This document shows, piece by piece, positions 43,790 through 55,912 of a stretch of 64,000 nt of DNA. The translations under genes were made by a program, and so were the position numbers. How positions within the stretch are numbered: the first letter of the stretch is position 1; the number at the start of each line of letters is the position of its first letter. Source of the DNA: Panicum virgatum (lineage: Eukaryota; Streptophyta; Magnoliopsida; Poales; Poaceae); the NCBI RefSeq assembly GCF_016808335.1, contig NC_053141.1, positions 27,330,456 to 27,394,455 of the forward strand, in the 5' to 3' direction. Under the pieces are notes generated by a model, which was not told the origin of the DNA, searched no databases, and worked only from the letters and a program-made list of their open reading frames with translations.

Positions 43790-45420
43790 GAATAGTTAAA
43801 ACAAATTCGGGTGAACAAAATAATAGTTTTAGATCTTAATTAGTTCTACAAATTTGTTGTTGACAGCGTTTTCATTTCAATTCATTTACTATCCAAAATT
43901 ATTTTCAAACATCTCATATTCAAAAATTCAAATTTTGAAGTACCCAAACGAGCTCGGATGGAGAAATGACCAAAAGAGAAGCGGCAGATCTCGACGAGTC
44001 GACAACTTTTTTATTTACCACTTTTTTAATAAAATCATTTTTTGAATTCAAAAACTAGATTTTGGGAGTATTATAATTCGAGACCAACTCTCATCTTTGG
44101 CCCACTGTTTTTTCTATTATCAAGTAAATGAAGAATGCACATTATGAAGGTTTAGCCAAACATTTTTTTGACCAAAATAAAAGTTGTAGATCTTGATGAG
44201 TTCTACTACTTTGTTGTTGATGACTTTTTTTTGAAATAATTATGAATCCTAAAAATTAGATTCTATGTCCAAGTATCATTAAATTCAAATTTAAAATTTT
44301 TCAACCAAAGTCAGATGGAGAAATGACTAAAAAAAAGTTTTGATCCCAATGAATCTACAACTTTATTGTTGACAACTTTTCCATTTGTAATCATGTACTA
44401 ACCTAAAATTCTATTCGAAGTTGTCAAATTTTGAAATTCAAATTGCTACTTGTTCAAACAAATTGCGATGAAGAAATGGCTAAAAAAGAAGTAGTAAATC
44501 TTGATGATATCTACAACTATTTGGTTGACATTTTTTTCATTTTAAACCATTTACTTTTGCAAAATTGTTTGCCATGCCAAAATAGACACATCTCACTCTT
44601 TGTTATGTAAGTGAGAGATAGTTGTATTCATAAAGGTTGCATAGTCCTACTTTATTTTTTTTATATTATTATGGAATGCATAAAGGCCCAATATATGTTA
44701 TTATGTTAATTTGAACAAAATTTGTGATTGCATCAATTTGAAGAATTTTCTGAAAAAATTAGTAATTTTTTATTCAATTACCTTAGAATAAATGTAATAA
44801 TATCTAAAAATTCTTAGAAAAATCTAAAAACTTGCATGGCAATGTGATTTTGTTGTACCATCATTTTATTAAAAAAAATCAAATGATTTTGATAAGGCAT
44901 TACTACACATTGTTCATAAATAGACACATCTCACACAAAGTTTTGTGACTGGTGTTCCTATTTGTGAAGGACATATAATCTCACTTTGTTCAAATAAATT
45001 TATATGGAGAAATGATTAAAACAAAAGTTGTTGATATCAATGAGTTCTACCACTTTGTTATTGACAAAATTTCATTTGAATTCTTTTTATCTCAAAATTC
45101 TATTTGAAATTCTCACATTTTGAAATTCAAATTTTCAATTGTTCAAACAAAATCATATGGAGAAAAGCACCAAAACCAGAGTTATAGGTCTTGATGATGT
45201 CTACAACTTTGTAGTTGACTGACATTTTTGTTTGAAATCATTTATGTTCCTAGAATTTTATTCAAGCTTCTTATATTTTAAATTTCAAATTTGAATCTTT
45301 CGAACAAAGCCGGATAGAGAAATGACCAAAACAAAATTTGTAGATCTCGATAAGTTCTACAATTTTGATGTTGGTGACTTTTCAATTTTAAATTATTTCC
45401 TATCTCAAAATATTTGTTAA
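43790..45420 (+). repeat. About 155-bp tandem repeat array in CACTA element
   Basis: Diverged units share agatcttgatgagttctaca + actttgttgttgac + aacttttycatttgaa. Copies of the core begin near 43,836, 43,988, 44,192, 44,340, 44,498, 45,031, 45,187 and 45,342, mostly 148-158 bases apart. The same unit occurs in the CACTA element at 47,622-48,838. Confidence 0.8.
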
Positions 45421-46770
45421 TTCTACTTTTTTATCTTTTAATAATGTAGTACCAATCATTACATTACCATGCTTCCAAGTTCTTTCATCAAAATTTTTCA
45501 GGACTGAAATGATTAGCTACTATATAGCATATCTTGAAGTCATAGGAATAAAAAGGCTGTCATTATCCATCTCATAAGAAAGGACCAAATCCCCATGTTA
45601 GGGATTGGGTAACTGGATAAGTGGCTAGCTGGCACAAGCTCTTCTTGTGATAATTTTATAATGAGTGAAGGGTGTAGTTCACTTCAAACTCAGGAAAAAC
45701 TTTTTGAAACATGGTTAGCTGTTGTCACATTGGTTTCGTCTGTCATGAACAAGAATGTTTTCCCTACGCACATGACTAGAAAGCAATTTTTTATGCAGTG
45801 CTATCTAAAACAGGTTGAGGTGTCATGTTGGATCAAGCATAGTATCTAAGAACACTAATTCTAAATATATTGTTCTTGTTGTTTTTTATTTAAATAAAAG
45901 TGAGATAGGGAACTTATCTACGAATTGCTTGGATTTAGATAGTGCTTGACTGCTTATATTGTCTACACAGAATTGCTATTTTTTTTTCATTTTTGCATTG
46001 ACAATCAATGCACGTTCACCATTGTTCAAGCAAAGAAATCTGCTGCTGCTATACTGTCTGGTTGCTAGGCCCAAACATATGTGAACTTTGATGCTGGAGT
46101 GGCTAAAATGCATTGGTGGTTGTGGGGTATATTGTCCTGTGCTTTTGGACATGTTTTAGTTATGTTTTATGAGATGTGAAGGTTGTAACGTGTTCTCAGG
46201 ATATTTATGTGCTGATCTCGAACTATTTTTTATGAATGATGACAGCATGTGTTAAATTAATAATGTTTTGGTAATTAATTTGGCTCAAATTGAGGATAAA
46301 AATATTTTATTTTGGTATCAGTCATTTCTTGTTGGGCTCAAAAATAAATAGCCCAATTTGAATTGGGTTGCGTGTCCATTAAAAGGCCCAGAAAATCATA
46401 TCAGCCCAACAAAATCAGTTGGGCGTAAAATGGGCCTAAAGCTCTTGCAAACCCTAATTGGGCCACAAAACACCTAGGCTAATTCCTACATGGCAGAGAT
46501 GATATGTGAGCTTCCACATTGACGAACACATGGCGATTCAAATCTATGATGGCAAATATCTTAACAGGCTATAGGGCTGCCCAGAGAGTCGGCTAAGTTA
46601 ACTTCCAGTGGATCTGTGACTGTCAAAAATTATCATAGATGGCTCGAAACCAATCTGTGGCACTCGATAGATAGCAAAAATTTCCATCATGGATGGCGTT
46701 TTATGACAGATTTCAGGGCAATTGTAACAAAAGCATTCCGTCATGGATCAACAAATTTTTTATAGTCTAA

Positions 46771-47618
46771 TGAAGGGATTAGAAACCATTGGATGGGGAG
46801 AACTAAGTGCTTCATAATGGGGTTTGTTTGTAGGAGAAACTACCACCTACACGGGCCAAGTGGAGTAGATTGTTTTGACGAGATAGATGAACAGATGACC
46901 GATGAAAAGATTGAAAATATCCATACTAAGTGGTCGATTGCCACGCTAACGCATAGCAGTATCATATGGTGTTTGTCAATGGTTAAATAATTAAGTAGCA
47001 AACAAACACACTCAATATACTCTCTTCATCTCCTTTATATAGTGGAATTAAACATGACACGGTTCCACGTGAAACCCCATAACTCTTCCTATAGTGGTGA
47101 AACCCCATAGCTCTAATCGACATGCATGACTTTTTGGATCTGTGACCCCAAACCTGTATTCCTACTACCAATTAATTAGTTGTCAGTGCGATCAATAATC
47201 AATATTGATGTTATAACCATAAATAGTTAGTATGCATATAGATGGATATAAGCTGTATATAGATTATCTATCAAAATATTCAACTAGTCATGAACTTATG
47301 TGTAGTTGAACAACTATCAACACACTTAATACCTAAGTTGTAACTACACATACAACATAAAAAATATCGGTACATAACGATGATTCCAAAACATATGAAT
47401 CATGGGATTACTTTTATTTTTTTCTGAGGGAATGTTTACTTTTATAGATACCATCAGTTGCGCTAACATAATTCAAAATGTTGACCTTACATACAAAAGC
47501 TGTCCAATTTTAAAAAGATGAAAACAAATGAGAACAATAGCCTAAATTTCATTGGCGAGGGATCACATACTTATACCATGCACATCACGAGAGAAATAAT
47601 TGATAGACCCACGTGTGC
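46771..47618. other. Stretch between two CACTA elements
   Basis: AT-rich, no gene recognised. Short open frames at 46,793-46,990 and 46,983-47,171 look like chance. Confidence 0.4.
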
Positions 47619-47929
47619 ATGCACTACCAGAAATCCCATCTTGGCTTTCCCGAGTATTTTTTTATCGGGCACTCGGCAAAGACGGTTTTTGCCGAGTGCC
47701 AAATCGAAAACACACAGCACTCGGCAAAGAAGAATTTTGCCGACTGCCAGATTTCTGGCACACGGCAAAATACATCTTTGCCGAGTGCCGGAAAAAAACA
47801 CTCGGCAAAGGCTTCTTGGCCGAGTGCTTCTTTTTTGGCACTCGGCAAAAACCATTTTGCCATGTGGCAGAAATCTAGCACTCGGTAAAACAGTTTTTCT
47901 TATCAGTTTTTGAGGCCCTAAACAAATTC

Positions 47930-48440
47930 AAATAAAAAAGTTTTGAACTACAAAGTTGTATAACTTCTCAAGATCCACAATTTTTATTTCAGTCATTTCT
48001 TCATTGACAAAGTTATAGTAATGTTGTTCACAAAATTTACATCTCCCTCATATCTCTCATATAGTTTCATGAAAGTAGAAGAGAGATATATAAGATTTGC
48101 GAACAAATGTTGGATGCGAACAAATGTTGGATGCACAAATTCATTGACAAAGTTATAGTAATGTTGACTTTTTCAAAAGACCACTAATAGAGAAATGACC
48201 AAAATATATTTTGTAGATCTCAAAAAGTTATAAAACTTTTTAGTTGACAACTTTTTTATTTGAAATCATCTTGCCATGCGAAAACTTGTGAAAAATATGT
48301 TTGAATTTGAAATATTTAAAATTTAAATTTTGTAAACAACATCGGATGGAGAATCTCCCTAAATGAAAATTGTAGATCGCGAAAAATTATGAAACTTTGT
48401 AGTTGACAACTTTTTGATTTGAAATTGTTTAGGACCTCAA
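47930..48440 (+). repeat. About 155-bp repeats in the short CACTA element
   Basis: Two direct copies of the unit seen at 43,790-45,420 (cores near 48,213 and 48,373, 160 bases apart). One copy is in inverse orientation near 47,945-48,005 (tataacttctcaagatccac). Confidence 0.75.
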
Positions 48441-48502
48441 ACAAGCAATTTACTCTAGGTTTAGTATAATATATGAGGAACTAATACGGAACCTAAACAC
48501 AA

Positions 48503-48575
48503 GTGAGAGTGTAGTGTAGTGGTTAGAGCAGGAGACATGCGAGTGAGAGGTCGTGGGTTTGAATCCCGTCTGCGC
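48503..48575 (+). ncRNA. tRNA-like pol III box pair inside CACTA element
   Basis: A box TAGTGTAGTGG (48,512-48,522) fits TRGYNNARNNG exactly. B box GGTTTGAATCC (48,556-48,566) has one mismatch to GGTTCRANTCC. The spacing is tRNA-like, and it points to the near (right) terminus. The flank ggttagagca...gagaggtcgtgg has tRNA character but the stems are imperfect. Confidence 0.55.
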
Positions 48576-48841
48576 GAAGTGTGTAAAAATTGTGTAAAAA
48601 AGACCATGGGTGGGGTAGGCGAGAGCTAGCTGGTGGTGGCCTTCCCCGATTTTTTTTTCAATTTTTTGGGTTTTTTATTTTTAACTGTTGCCGAGTGTTT
48701 TTCTTTGCCGAGTATTTTTTGGCACTCAGCAAATCCTTTGCCGAGTGCTCGAAAAAAACACTCTGCAAAGAGGACTTTGCCGAGTGCCCTTTGTCGAGTG
48801 TTTTAATTTGATACTCGGCAAAGCCCTGAAATCCGGTGATG

Positions 48842-50606
48842 GTCACTACATGTCCTATCCAAATTTGATTGGCTAAGGGTTTCTAGGAGTATGCAAGTGA
48901 GGGAAACAAAGATGTCGAATCTTATATTACATGAAGATGACTCTCAATTTGGTGGAGACTTGACAAATACATGATCCAGCTTCCAATCACAAAGAACCTA
49001 CAATCCGTGTAACATCATGTCTCCTCTGGCTAATCTTTGCCTATGAATTAAAGAACAAGAAGAACAAAAAGAACACAATATGAAATATGGCTGATATAGA
49101 TTAGCTCACAAGTTGAGGCTTCCACAAATTGATAAACAACGGTTGTTCAATGATAGAGTAATCTATGAAATTCCAATGCTTTATTTGGTTGATGACTCCA
49201 GAATATAAAGTGTTAGGGGCCACGAAGAAAGCCCAGGCGTATACCTAATGAACTTCGAAAGTCGAAATGATACATAGCCCAACAGGCCAAAAGGCGGTGA
49301 TGTGACACCTTGATTGATTTTGCATGCCCAATTGTTTTGGCAATTAATTTTGACTGATAAGGAATTTTGATAGGACACCGGTGTAATTGAAAAGCTTATC
49401 TCCTTAAGTTTCCATGCATACGTAGAACTTTGACTCAAAATTGATATGGACTGAGGCTCCAACATGGCTTTGACGCGCACACTAGTCTGGGTTGCACCTC
49501 CATGCCTCTCTCTATATACTTTATCTATCCATAATTTCTAAGAATTGTAACATTATATAGCAATCTATTATCATAAACACAAAGAATTTAGAAATGAGTT
49601 CAACTAAAAATTAAATGGTCATGTGCTCAAACTTTGGTGATTAGCCCTGGGATAGCATAATGTGTATACAATGGAAGATATCCTCAATCTATTAGCGTAA
49701 TGTGCCATGGGCCAAAACAAAATGCATCCTGCAGGCCACGAGCGTTTTGTGAAGATCCGGCCACAGCAACTAATCAGCCTGACCATGAGGCTTACTCCTT
49801 GGTCAGCCAAACCAAATTGGTCCAGCCATGCAGCGGTCCACGTGAACACTCTAACTTGGGCACCCCAATAACCAGCCCAAGTTGACAACAAAGATTTCAG
49901 AAGGTCCGAGCTACTAGAGCAGATCTCACAAGGGACAAGGGAGCACTGGCCATGTGCTCTTCTGGAATGATCTGGATCATCAACAGTCTTTGTTTATATA
50001 CATATGCTGTTTTCCTTCCCCTGTCTCTACCTTTGGTACTTATTCCATTTTCTTTTCTTCTCTTTAATTTTCCAAAAAGGAAGAACGTGCTGTGTGTGTG
50101 ACCACGTACGAGACCAATTTTCATGAGACACAGTCTTTGTTTACAAGATCCTTTTCCTCTGGCTCTCTCTTTGGTACCTGATTCCATTTTCTTCCTTCCT
50201 CTTTGCCAAAGGGAGTGTACTACAGGACCACGACTCTCACCATTTTTAGAGACCTATGCTTTAACACCAATCTGTGGTAGTCTGCACTAATTAAAGATCA
50301 TATCGATGCAACTTTTGTCAGCTGTAAGGCAGTTTACGGCATCAACCTTGACATCAGCTTTAGAAGGTTAGACAGATACATAATGCATATATAGTAGCTC
50401 TATTGGATACCCTGGGTATGGAATAAACTATTCCATACCCGACCTCACCTTCCGCACCCGATCCGCCGCACCACCCGAGCCTAGCCTGCGCTTTGCCGCT
50501 CCGGTTTCGCACCCACCGGTTCGCCACGGTCCGCATCGCCCCCCCCCCCCCACCCCCCACACCACAACAACCCCGCCCCCCACCCGGACTCAGATTCAGT
50601 AACATT
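48842..50606. other. Unassigned stretch with an old repeat
   Basis: No gene is supported. 50,007-50,345 contains diverged copies of the repeat seen at 41,041 and 42,263-42,471. A run of Cs lies at 50,538-50,550. A minus-strand frame of 90 codons (49,619-49,891) is unrecognised. Confidence 0.4.
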
Positions 50607-50899
50607 GCCATAGCATGTCACCATGAAACATTTGAGCGATCTGAAGCATTGAAAACGAATCGGATGGTCCAGCTGTGCCGGCCCACCCGTAGGCCTCCAT
50701 TTTCACCCGCGCCTCCGTTTTCAACCTGTCGCGACAGGGCCTCCTCCCGTTTTCAACTACGCCGCTTCCGTTCCCCCCTGCACCTGGCTCGTCCGCCTGC
50801 GTCCGGCCAGGAAGCCACTGCGAGCCGAGGCGCGCCGCCGCCGTGAGTAGAGGGCGGCCTGCCGCGTGTCGAGGCGGAGCAGCCCGGACCGCTGGAGGC
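50607..50899 (+). repeat. Long inverted repeat, left arm
   Basis: Pairs with 51,661-51,944 over nearly 290 bases. It begins gccatagcatgtcaccatga and runs through gaaaacgaatcgga, ggcccacccgtaggcctcc, several cc(g/a)ttttcaa blocks and gtcgaggcggagca to cgctggaggc. Identity is high with scattered changes and small indels. Confidence 0.88.
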
Positions 50900-51660
50900 G
50901 GTCGGCGTGGGACCGTGGGAGGTGGCCCGTCACCGCGCGTGTGGGAGGCGGGCGCGCCGGCCCTGCCGCCGACCACGGATGCGCGTGAAGGCATGCCGGC
51001 CTTGCCACCGCCCGCGTAGGTACGCCCTCGTGCAGGTGGAGGCGTGCCACCGGCGTTGGGAGAGGCGGCCCGCTGCGGGAGGCCGCCGAGTGCATCGAGG
51101 TGGCTGCGCTGGCCCTGATGCGGTGAGGTGCAAGCACAGCCGGTGTTGGGAGGCCGCCAGGCCTTGCTGCCGCGACCAGAGAGGAGGAGACGCCGGCATG
51201 TGGACTTGCAGGTGTGTGCCATCGGCGGTGGCTCCTCCCTCCTCTCCGAGCCCGTCCTGCCCTGCCGCCGTCGTGTAGTAAAATTAGTCTGCAGTGCTGA
51301 AATTGCAGTAGAATGGGTAGTGTTTGAGATTTTGTGATGCTGATCTTCACATTCTGATGTGCTGATTTTGGGAAAATTGGTTAAGTTGCTGAATAGTTGA
51401 TTGGATTGTTCAAGTGACCATTTCTCGGATCATGGTTGGTTCCTGCATTGTTGGTTGGCCAGGGCACCTACTTGCCTCTCAGCAGCTATCATGAATGAAT
51501 GAATTAGAAAATTGATTCTGTGATGGGGAGATGCAGATTGTAGTGGATGAGCAGTGGATGGTTGAAGCCGTCGCCTTCACATCCAGCATGCTTCATTAGG
51601 GCAGAGTAAACTTATCTGAGGAACTGAAGCAGGACAGAAAGGAATACGGAGCGCCTGCAG
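50900..51660. other. Spacer of the long inverted repeat
   Basis: The left half (to 51,290) is very GC-rich and open in several frames on both strands; the right half is AT-richer and intron- or UTR-like. No family is recognised. With the arms it could form the cargo of a MULE with long terminal repeats. Confidence 0.35.
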
Positions 51661-51944
51661 CCTCCAGTGGTCTGGGTTGCTCCGCCTCGACGCGCGGCAG
51701 GCCGTCACGGCGGCGGCGCGCCTCGGCTCGCGGTGGCTTCCTGGCCGGAAGCGGGCGGTCGAGCCGAGCGCGGGGGGAACGGAGGCGGCGTAGTTGAAAA
51801 CGGGAGGAGGCCCTGCTCGCGACGGGTTGAAAACGGAGGCGCGGGTGAAAACGGAGGCCTACGGGTGGGCCGGCGCAGCTGGACCGTCCGATTCGTTTTC
51901 AATGCTTCAGATTGCTCAAATGTTTCATGGTGACATGCTATGGC
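51661..51944 (-). repeat. Long inverted repeat, right arm
   Basis: Reverse complement of 50,607-50,899. No 9-bp or shorter target duplication is seen at the outer ends (left flank ...agtaacatt, right flank gtagagccg...). Confidence 0.88.
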
Positions 51945-51999
51945 GTAGAGCCGCCGCCGGCGTAGCGCTGCCCCCTCCCGTGTTTCCCGGTCGGGAGGA

Positions 52000-54027
52000 A
52001 GGAGAGAAGGGCACATTTGCCCAGAACCCCCTCCCTTCTCTTCTATTTCTTTAAGAGTCCCTCCACCCTTTGGCCTTTTTTAAAACAAACCCTCTCTTTT
52101 ATTATATTTCAAAATAAACCCTCCCACCATATAAACTTAATACTAAATAAACCCCTACACCTTTTAGTATGCCCCAAATATTTCTAGAAATTACAACTAG
52201 GTCCTTTTCTATTCCAAAACTATTTGCAAATGAGCCCCTGGATCCTTATTTAACCCTAAACTCCTCTTCGGCTTATCATTTCATGCGCCAAACAATCCCC
52301 GATCGACCCGAAACTTTATCACACCATTCCTAATATAGTTTTTGCCATGCCATTAGGAAACCGACCAAAAATATTACTCCTACCTCCATATCTTAATTGT
52401 TTCTGATTCGAGCTCAGCGATAAAGCTTTTATTTCTTTTTCTTGATTGTGTGTTTGTTTGTTTGCGTTGTAGATCACGGTGTGAACGAGGGAGAACCCAT
52501 CGACGAGCAGTACTGTGAGCAAGTGAACGAGGACCAGTTCCGCGACCCCGAACCCGAAGGACAATGCTTCGATCAGGACTTCCCGGAAGGCTTTGAGAAC
52601 GGCAAGTTCAATCCCGCCTTTGATGCATGTTTTGTCCTAGTTTTTTATAAACACAACCCATTGGCCTGTTTTATAAATTTGCATATGTTTTTGCTTGCTG
52701 AAAACATGGTTGGATAACTACCCTTTGATTTGTTATAACCATTCCTTGACCACCTAGATTAATGTCTGAATGTGATTTGCTCGGACGTTAATCGCTGCTA
52801 GAACGCTTAGGACCTGAAACACGATACAACTTGTTTTATGAAGGAAAATGCGTGAGTGTGTGGGAAGGGAAAAATGTGGAATTTTCGAAAGATAAGTTTA
52901 GATGGGATGGATGGCACTTCTGTGTGATTTGCCGAATGGTGTGCTCGAACCTGTGTGGTTGAGCAAGGAAGGGAGATATCCATCCTGTCACAATTAAAGA
53001 CCAAGTTGATGTGTCATCTCACCTAACTCCACTATCGTGCAAACCACTCGACCGTTGTATGGGCAACGGCTTAGCATAAACCCCACTAGTTAGTCTGATA
53101 GCCATCAGGAGAGCTGTGAGCAATGGGTGACTACGGAGAAGGGATAAGCTCTGTATGACTTATGCCTTGGTTAAACCTCGTAGTTAGGTCTATGGCCCCT
53201 TGGTTGATCCCGTGGTGGCTAGTCAGGTCTAGCTAAAGTGGGTAATGGCTTTGTTGGGATCTGCACCGACACTAAGGTGATCGAGTTGCGGTACCCCGCT
53301 TGTGGGTAAAGTTGCACACCTCTGCAGAGTTAAGAATCTATTCGAATAGCTGTGCCCACGGTACTGGGCGAGTTACGGTGTGGTCACATAACTAGTGTTT
53401 CTTCTGGGAATAGATGGGTTGGCGTGGGTTATTTTGGAAAAGTGTCCGGCAGTTGTGCCGTGTGCTACGGCAGACGAGGAGTCTGGTAGCAACTTAAAAC
53501 TTGGATCCTGTGTGTATCAACCCTACATGTTACTCGGTATAAGAAAACTTGCTTTGAAAATCCTTTCTTTCAAATGAACCCCTGCATAAAAATTAGCTTT
53601 CCGCAAATTAAACCCTAGCCTTATCCTTGATTTACCCTGTGCATGATATTCTATTTATACCCCTCCGTGGGTATGGTTGGACTTGCTGAGTACGTTTGTA
53701 CTCACCGCATTCTTAATTTTTATAGAGGAGGATCTAGACTTCGTTCCTAAAGACGTCGAGTAGAGGTTCCATCCTGCACCCAACCTTGCCTGTGGATAGG
53801 GTCATCCGCAGGAGTTCCGTATGGCGCAAGACTCTGATGACCCCCTCTACGTAGTTAATATCGTGGTGTGGGTGTTAGTGGTTATCCTCGCGATAGTAGC
53901 GCTTCACTGCCCATTACTGTGTAGAGTTGTACGGTGATGTACCATCTGATGTAATAAATGTGTCATCAGCCTCCTGGGACTGATGTTTGTATCACATTTA
54001 AGTCTTCTCTTATGAGGGGACGCTTCA
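52000..54027 (+). repeat. 5' LTR of the chromovirus, 5'-truncated
   Basis: Matches the 3' LTR closely from about 52,909 to 54,027 (versus 61,768-62,885). The part 52,000-52,908 has no counterpart in the 3' LTR, which holds other sequence there. A reading near 52,470-52,640 is protein-like but short and is common in such leaders. It contains a perfect GAGTAC-GTTT-GTACTC hairpin at 53,688-53,703 and an aataaa-type signal near 53,957. Confidence 0.8.
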
Positions 54028-54029
54028 TG

Positions 54030-54042
54030 TGGTATCAGAGCC
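54030..54042 (+). other. Primer binding site of the chromovirus
   Basis: TGGTATCAGAGCC, a perfect initiator-Met tRNA primer site two bases after the LTR end at 54,027. Confidence 0.93.
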
Positions 54043-54168
54043 GTAGATTGGCCGTAGGATGTGACCCTAAGAGCGAGACCCTTTTTCAGGCCTTTTCACG
54101 TCAGGACTTTTCCCTGCTTAATCCTATTTTCACTCAAACACTCACTGCTGGTTCTTGCCCTGTTCCAG

Positions 54169-54897
54169 ATGGCTGACAACGGATGGAGTAGCGGAATCTG
54201 CCACGCAGAGCCCGGCCTTCCTAAGTTATTAATACTCAGCCTGGAATGCATCAGAGTGGTGGACCCATCAGACTATGTCTACCGAGAGTACGACTCCAGG
54301 GGCAATCTTCGGTGCGACATGATGATCTTCATGGGAAAGAGCACCCGCTACCTTGACGTGGACCCCTGGTTCATCTCCACCACTGGCTTTCGCTTCCCTG
54401 ACACCTACCGAAAGGCCGCCCGTAAAGCCCTACGACGTCTGCGTGTGATCTACAAGCATCATCTCCAGCGGACTTCCATGGGATTTTTCCCGCCTACTGA
54501 AGGAAGAGGACACTCATGGATTGCCCGGATGAGAGGACTTGGAAGAGAAGAAGAAGACCTAGAAGATACGGTCTCCCACCTATCCATCTACCTCACCGGC
54601 CTGGATGAGTTTTACCGTGAACAGGTGGCACAACTGAAGCAACAAATCCACAGGGCAGAAAAGGCAACCTAAGAACTGGAGGAATAACAGACAAGAGCCG
54701 CACGCGCCGATTATTCCCTAGCCGCTCTCCAAGCCCAATGGCAAGAATACGAGGCTCACAGAGGAATTGGAGGGTGGATAGAGGAAGAACTCGAAGAAAC
54801 CCATTGGGATAGAGGCACTCAGACCGAAGATGATGTGATGGATCAGTGTCTTCCACCAAAGAAGCGCCCTATCCGGATCGAGGAAGAGTCCCCATGA
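54169..54897 (+). pseudogene. ORF0-like protein A of the chromovirus
   Basis: ATG at 54,169 follows a pyrimidine-rich acceptor-like gttcttgccctgttccag. The protein begins MADNGWSSGICHAEPG. It has YREYDSRGNLRCD, RYLDVDPW, GFRFPDTYRKAARKALRRLR and FFPP, then a helical coiled-coil-like tail (REQVAQLKQQIHRAEKA). TAA at 54,670 and 54,685 interrupt it; the same frame goes on (LAALQAQWQEYEAH) to TGA at 54,895-54,897. It is homologous to the next ORF. Extra ORFs before gag (orf0) are known in some rice gypsy elements. Function unknown; it has no nuclease or polymerase motif. Confidence 0.8.
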
Positions 54898-55045
54898 TAG
54901 GAGTAGCACTCCAAACTAGAACCCTATCCTAATAATCATGTATCCATGGAAATTGTACCCCTCCTTGTTGTAATAATAAATACCATCTATCCCCTTTGTA
55001 CCCAAATACTTGTGTAAAATTTGTTCACCCTATCTTTGTTTTCAG

Positions 55046-55912
55046 ATGGCTGAGGAAGGATGGACCTAGGGTAATTGTCAAGCTGCACCTGGCTTCCCCA
55101 GCCTTTTGATTAATGCCCTGGAAAGCCTTGGAGTTACGGAATGCCCAAGGTACTACAGTAGAGAGTACGAGCACCATGGTACCCTCCGCTGCAGGGTCAT
55201 CCTGGTCATCGCCAGAAGCGACCGCTACCCCGACATCCAGCCATGGCGAGTGACCGCCATAGGGTTTAGGCACCAAGACACCTATCCTTTGGCCATCAGG
55301 AAGGCGCTCTGTTATCTGTGCCGGATTTTTGAAGGACACCTCGCCCCCACACCGATGAGGTTCTTTCCCCCAGCCATTAGAACCCCAGTTTGGGAAGCTC
55401 GTATGAGGAGCCTGGAACGGCGCCGCCATGAAGAAGATCCCCTGTATCAAGTGGTTACCTACCTAGCCTCCCTGGATCAGCTCTTTGATGAGCAAGCCAG
55501 CATCCTGAGGGAGCAGACCCATCGAGCTGAACAAGCAGAGCTCGCGGTAAGACTGCAACAGATCAGGGCAGCCCAAGCCGAGGCAAGAGCCGCAGCAGCG
55601 GCCAGCAACGAAGCGGTTGCTCAGGATAGCCTCAGGCAAGCACGAGACCGGCATATGCAAGAATGGACCAGAAGTGGAATGCCAGTCCTAGTGATTGGGG
55701 AAGACCATGTCCTACTCGGGACGCCCATCATAGGATGGGGACCACTCGTGAGAACCCCACAAGCCCCGCCCGAGAACCCTGAATGGTCTACTGCCGCCGT
55801 TGAAAGAGAGGCTGCTGCGCAACCCCGGGAAAAAAGAAACCTAGAGGGCGGCAAGCAAGGACTGCTCATTCCCCTGGAAGCACACTCCGAAGAAGGCTTG
55901 CCCCGTGAGTAG
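55046..55912 (+). pseudogene. ORF0-like protein B of the chromovirus, paralogue of A
   Basis: ATG at 55,046 follows ctatctttgttttcag. It begins MAEEGWT and then has a TAG at codon 8 (55,067-55,069). The same frame continues for about 280 codons: YSREYEHHGTLRC, RYPDIQPW, GFRHQDTYPLAIRKALCYLC, FFPP, and a long Ala/Gln/Arg-rich coiled-coil-like region (EQTHRAEQAELAVRLQQIRA), to TAG at 55,910. Each conserved block lines up with protein A in the same order, so the two arose by tandem duplication. It is followed by agtaataaaatcatttg, like the aataataaata after ORF A. Confidence 0.82.

Larger units (their letters stand above)
43414..46767. mobile_element. Complete non-autonomous CACTA element, TSD TAA
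   Basis: 3,354 bp. The left end CACTACAAGAAAAGTGTTGATC matches the inverse of the right end (GACTATAAAAAATTTGTTGATC), and TAA flanks both sides (43,411-43,413 and 46,768-46,770). Subterminal gatcatccatgatag / ccatcatggatgg repeats occur at both ends (43,432-43,446; 46,630-46,752). Inside are a tRNA-like box pair, an array of about 155-bp repeats and no transposase. A 62-codon frame at 45,661-45,849 is unrecognised. 45,420-46,620 is otherwise featureless. Confidence 0.83.
47622..48838. mobile_element. Complete short non-autonomous CACTA element, TSD ATG
   Basis: 1,217 bp. The left end is CACTACCAGAAATC. The inverse of the right end is CACCGGATTTCAGGGC, with two bases of the CACTA start lost. 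ATG flanks both sides (47,619-47,621 and 48,839-48,841). Dense subterminal tttgccgagtgcc / ggcactcggcaaa repeats lie at both ends (47,645-47,890; 48,685-48,825), a well-known grass CACTA signature. The interior has 155-bp-type repeats and a tRNA-like box pair but no protein. Confidence 0.87.

Noticed and set aside
47571..47913. Overlapping frames around 47.6-47.9 kb
   Set aside because: They are translations of the gccgagtgcc subterminal repeats.
52442..52717. 91-codon frame in the 5' LTR of the chromovirus
   Set aside because: It lies in the LTR and has no partner in the 3' LTR; the acidic stretch is short and ends in AT-rich sequence. No domain recognised.
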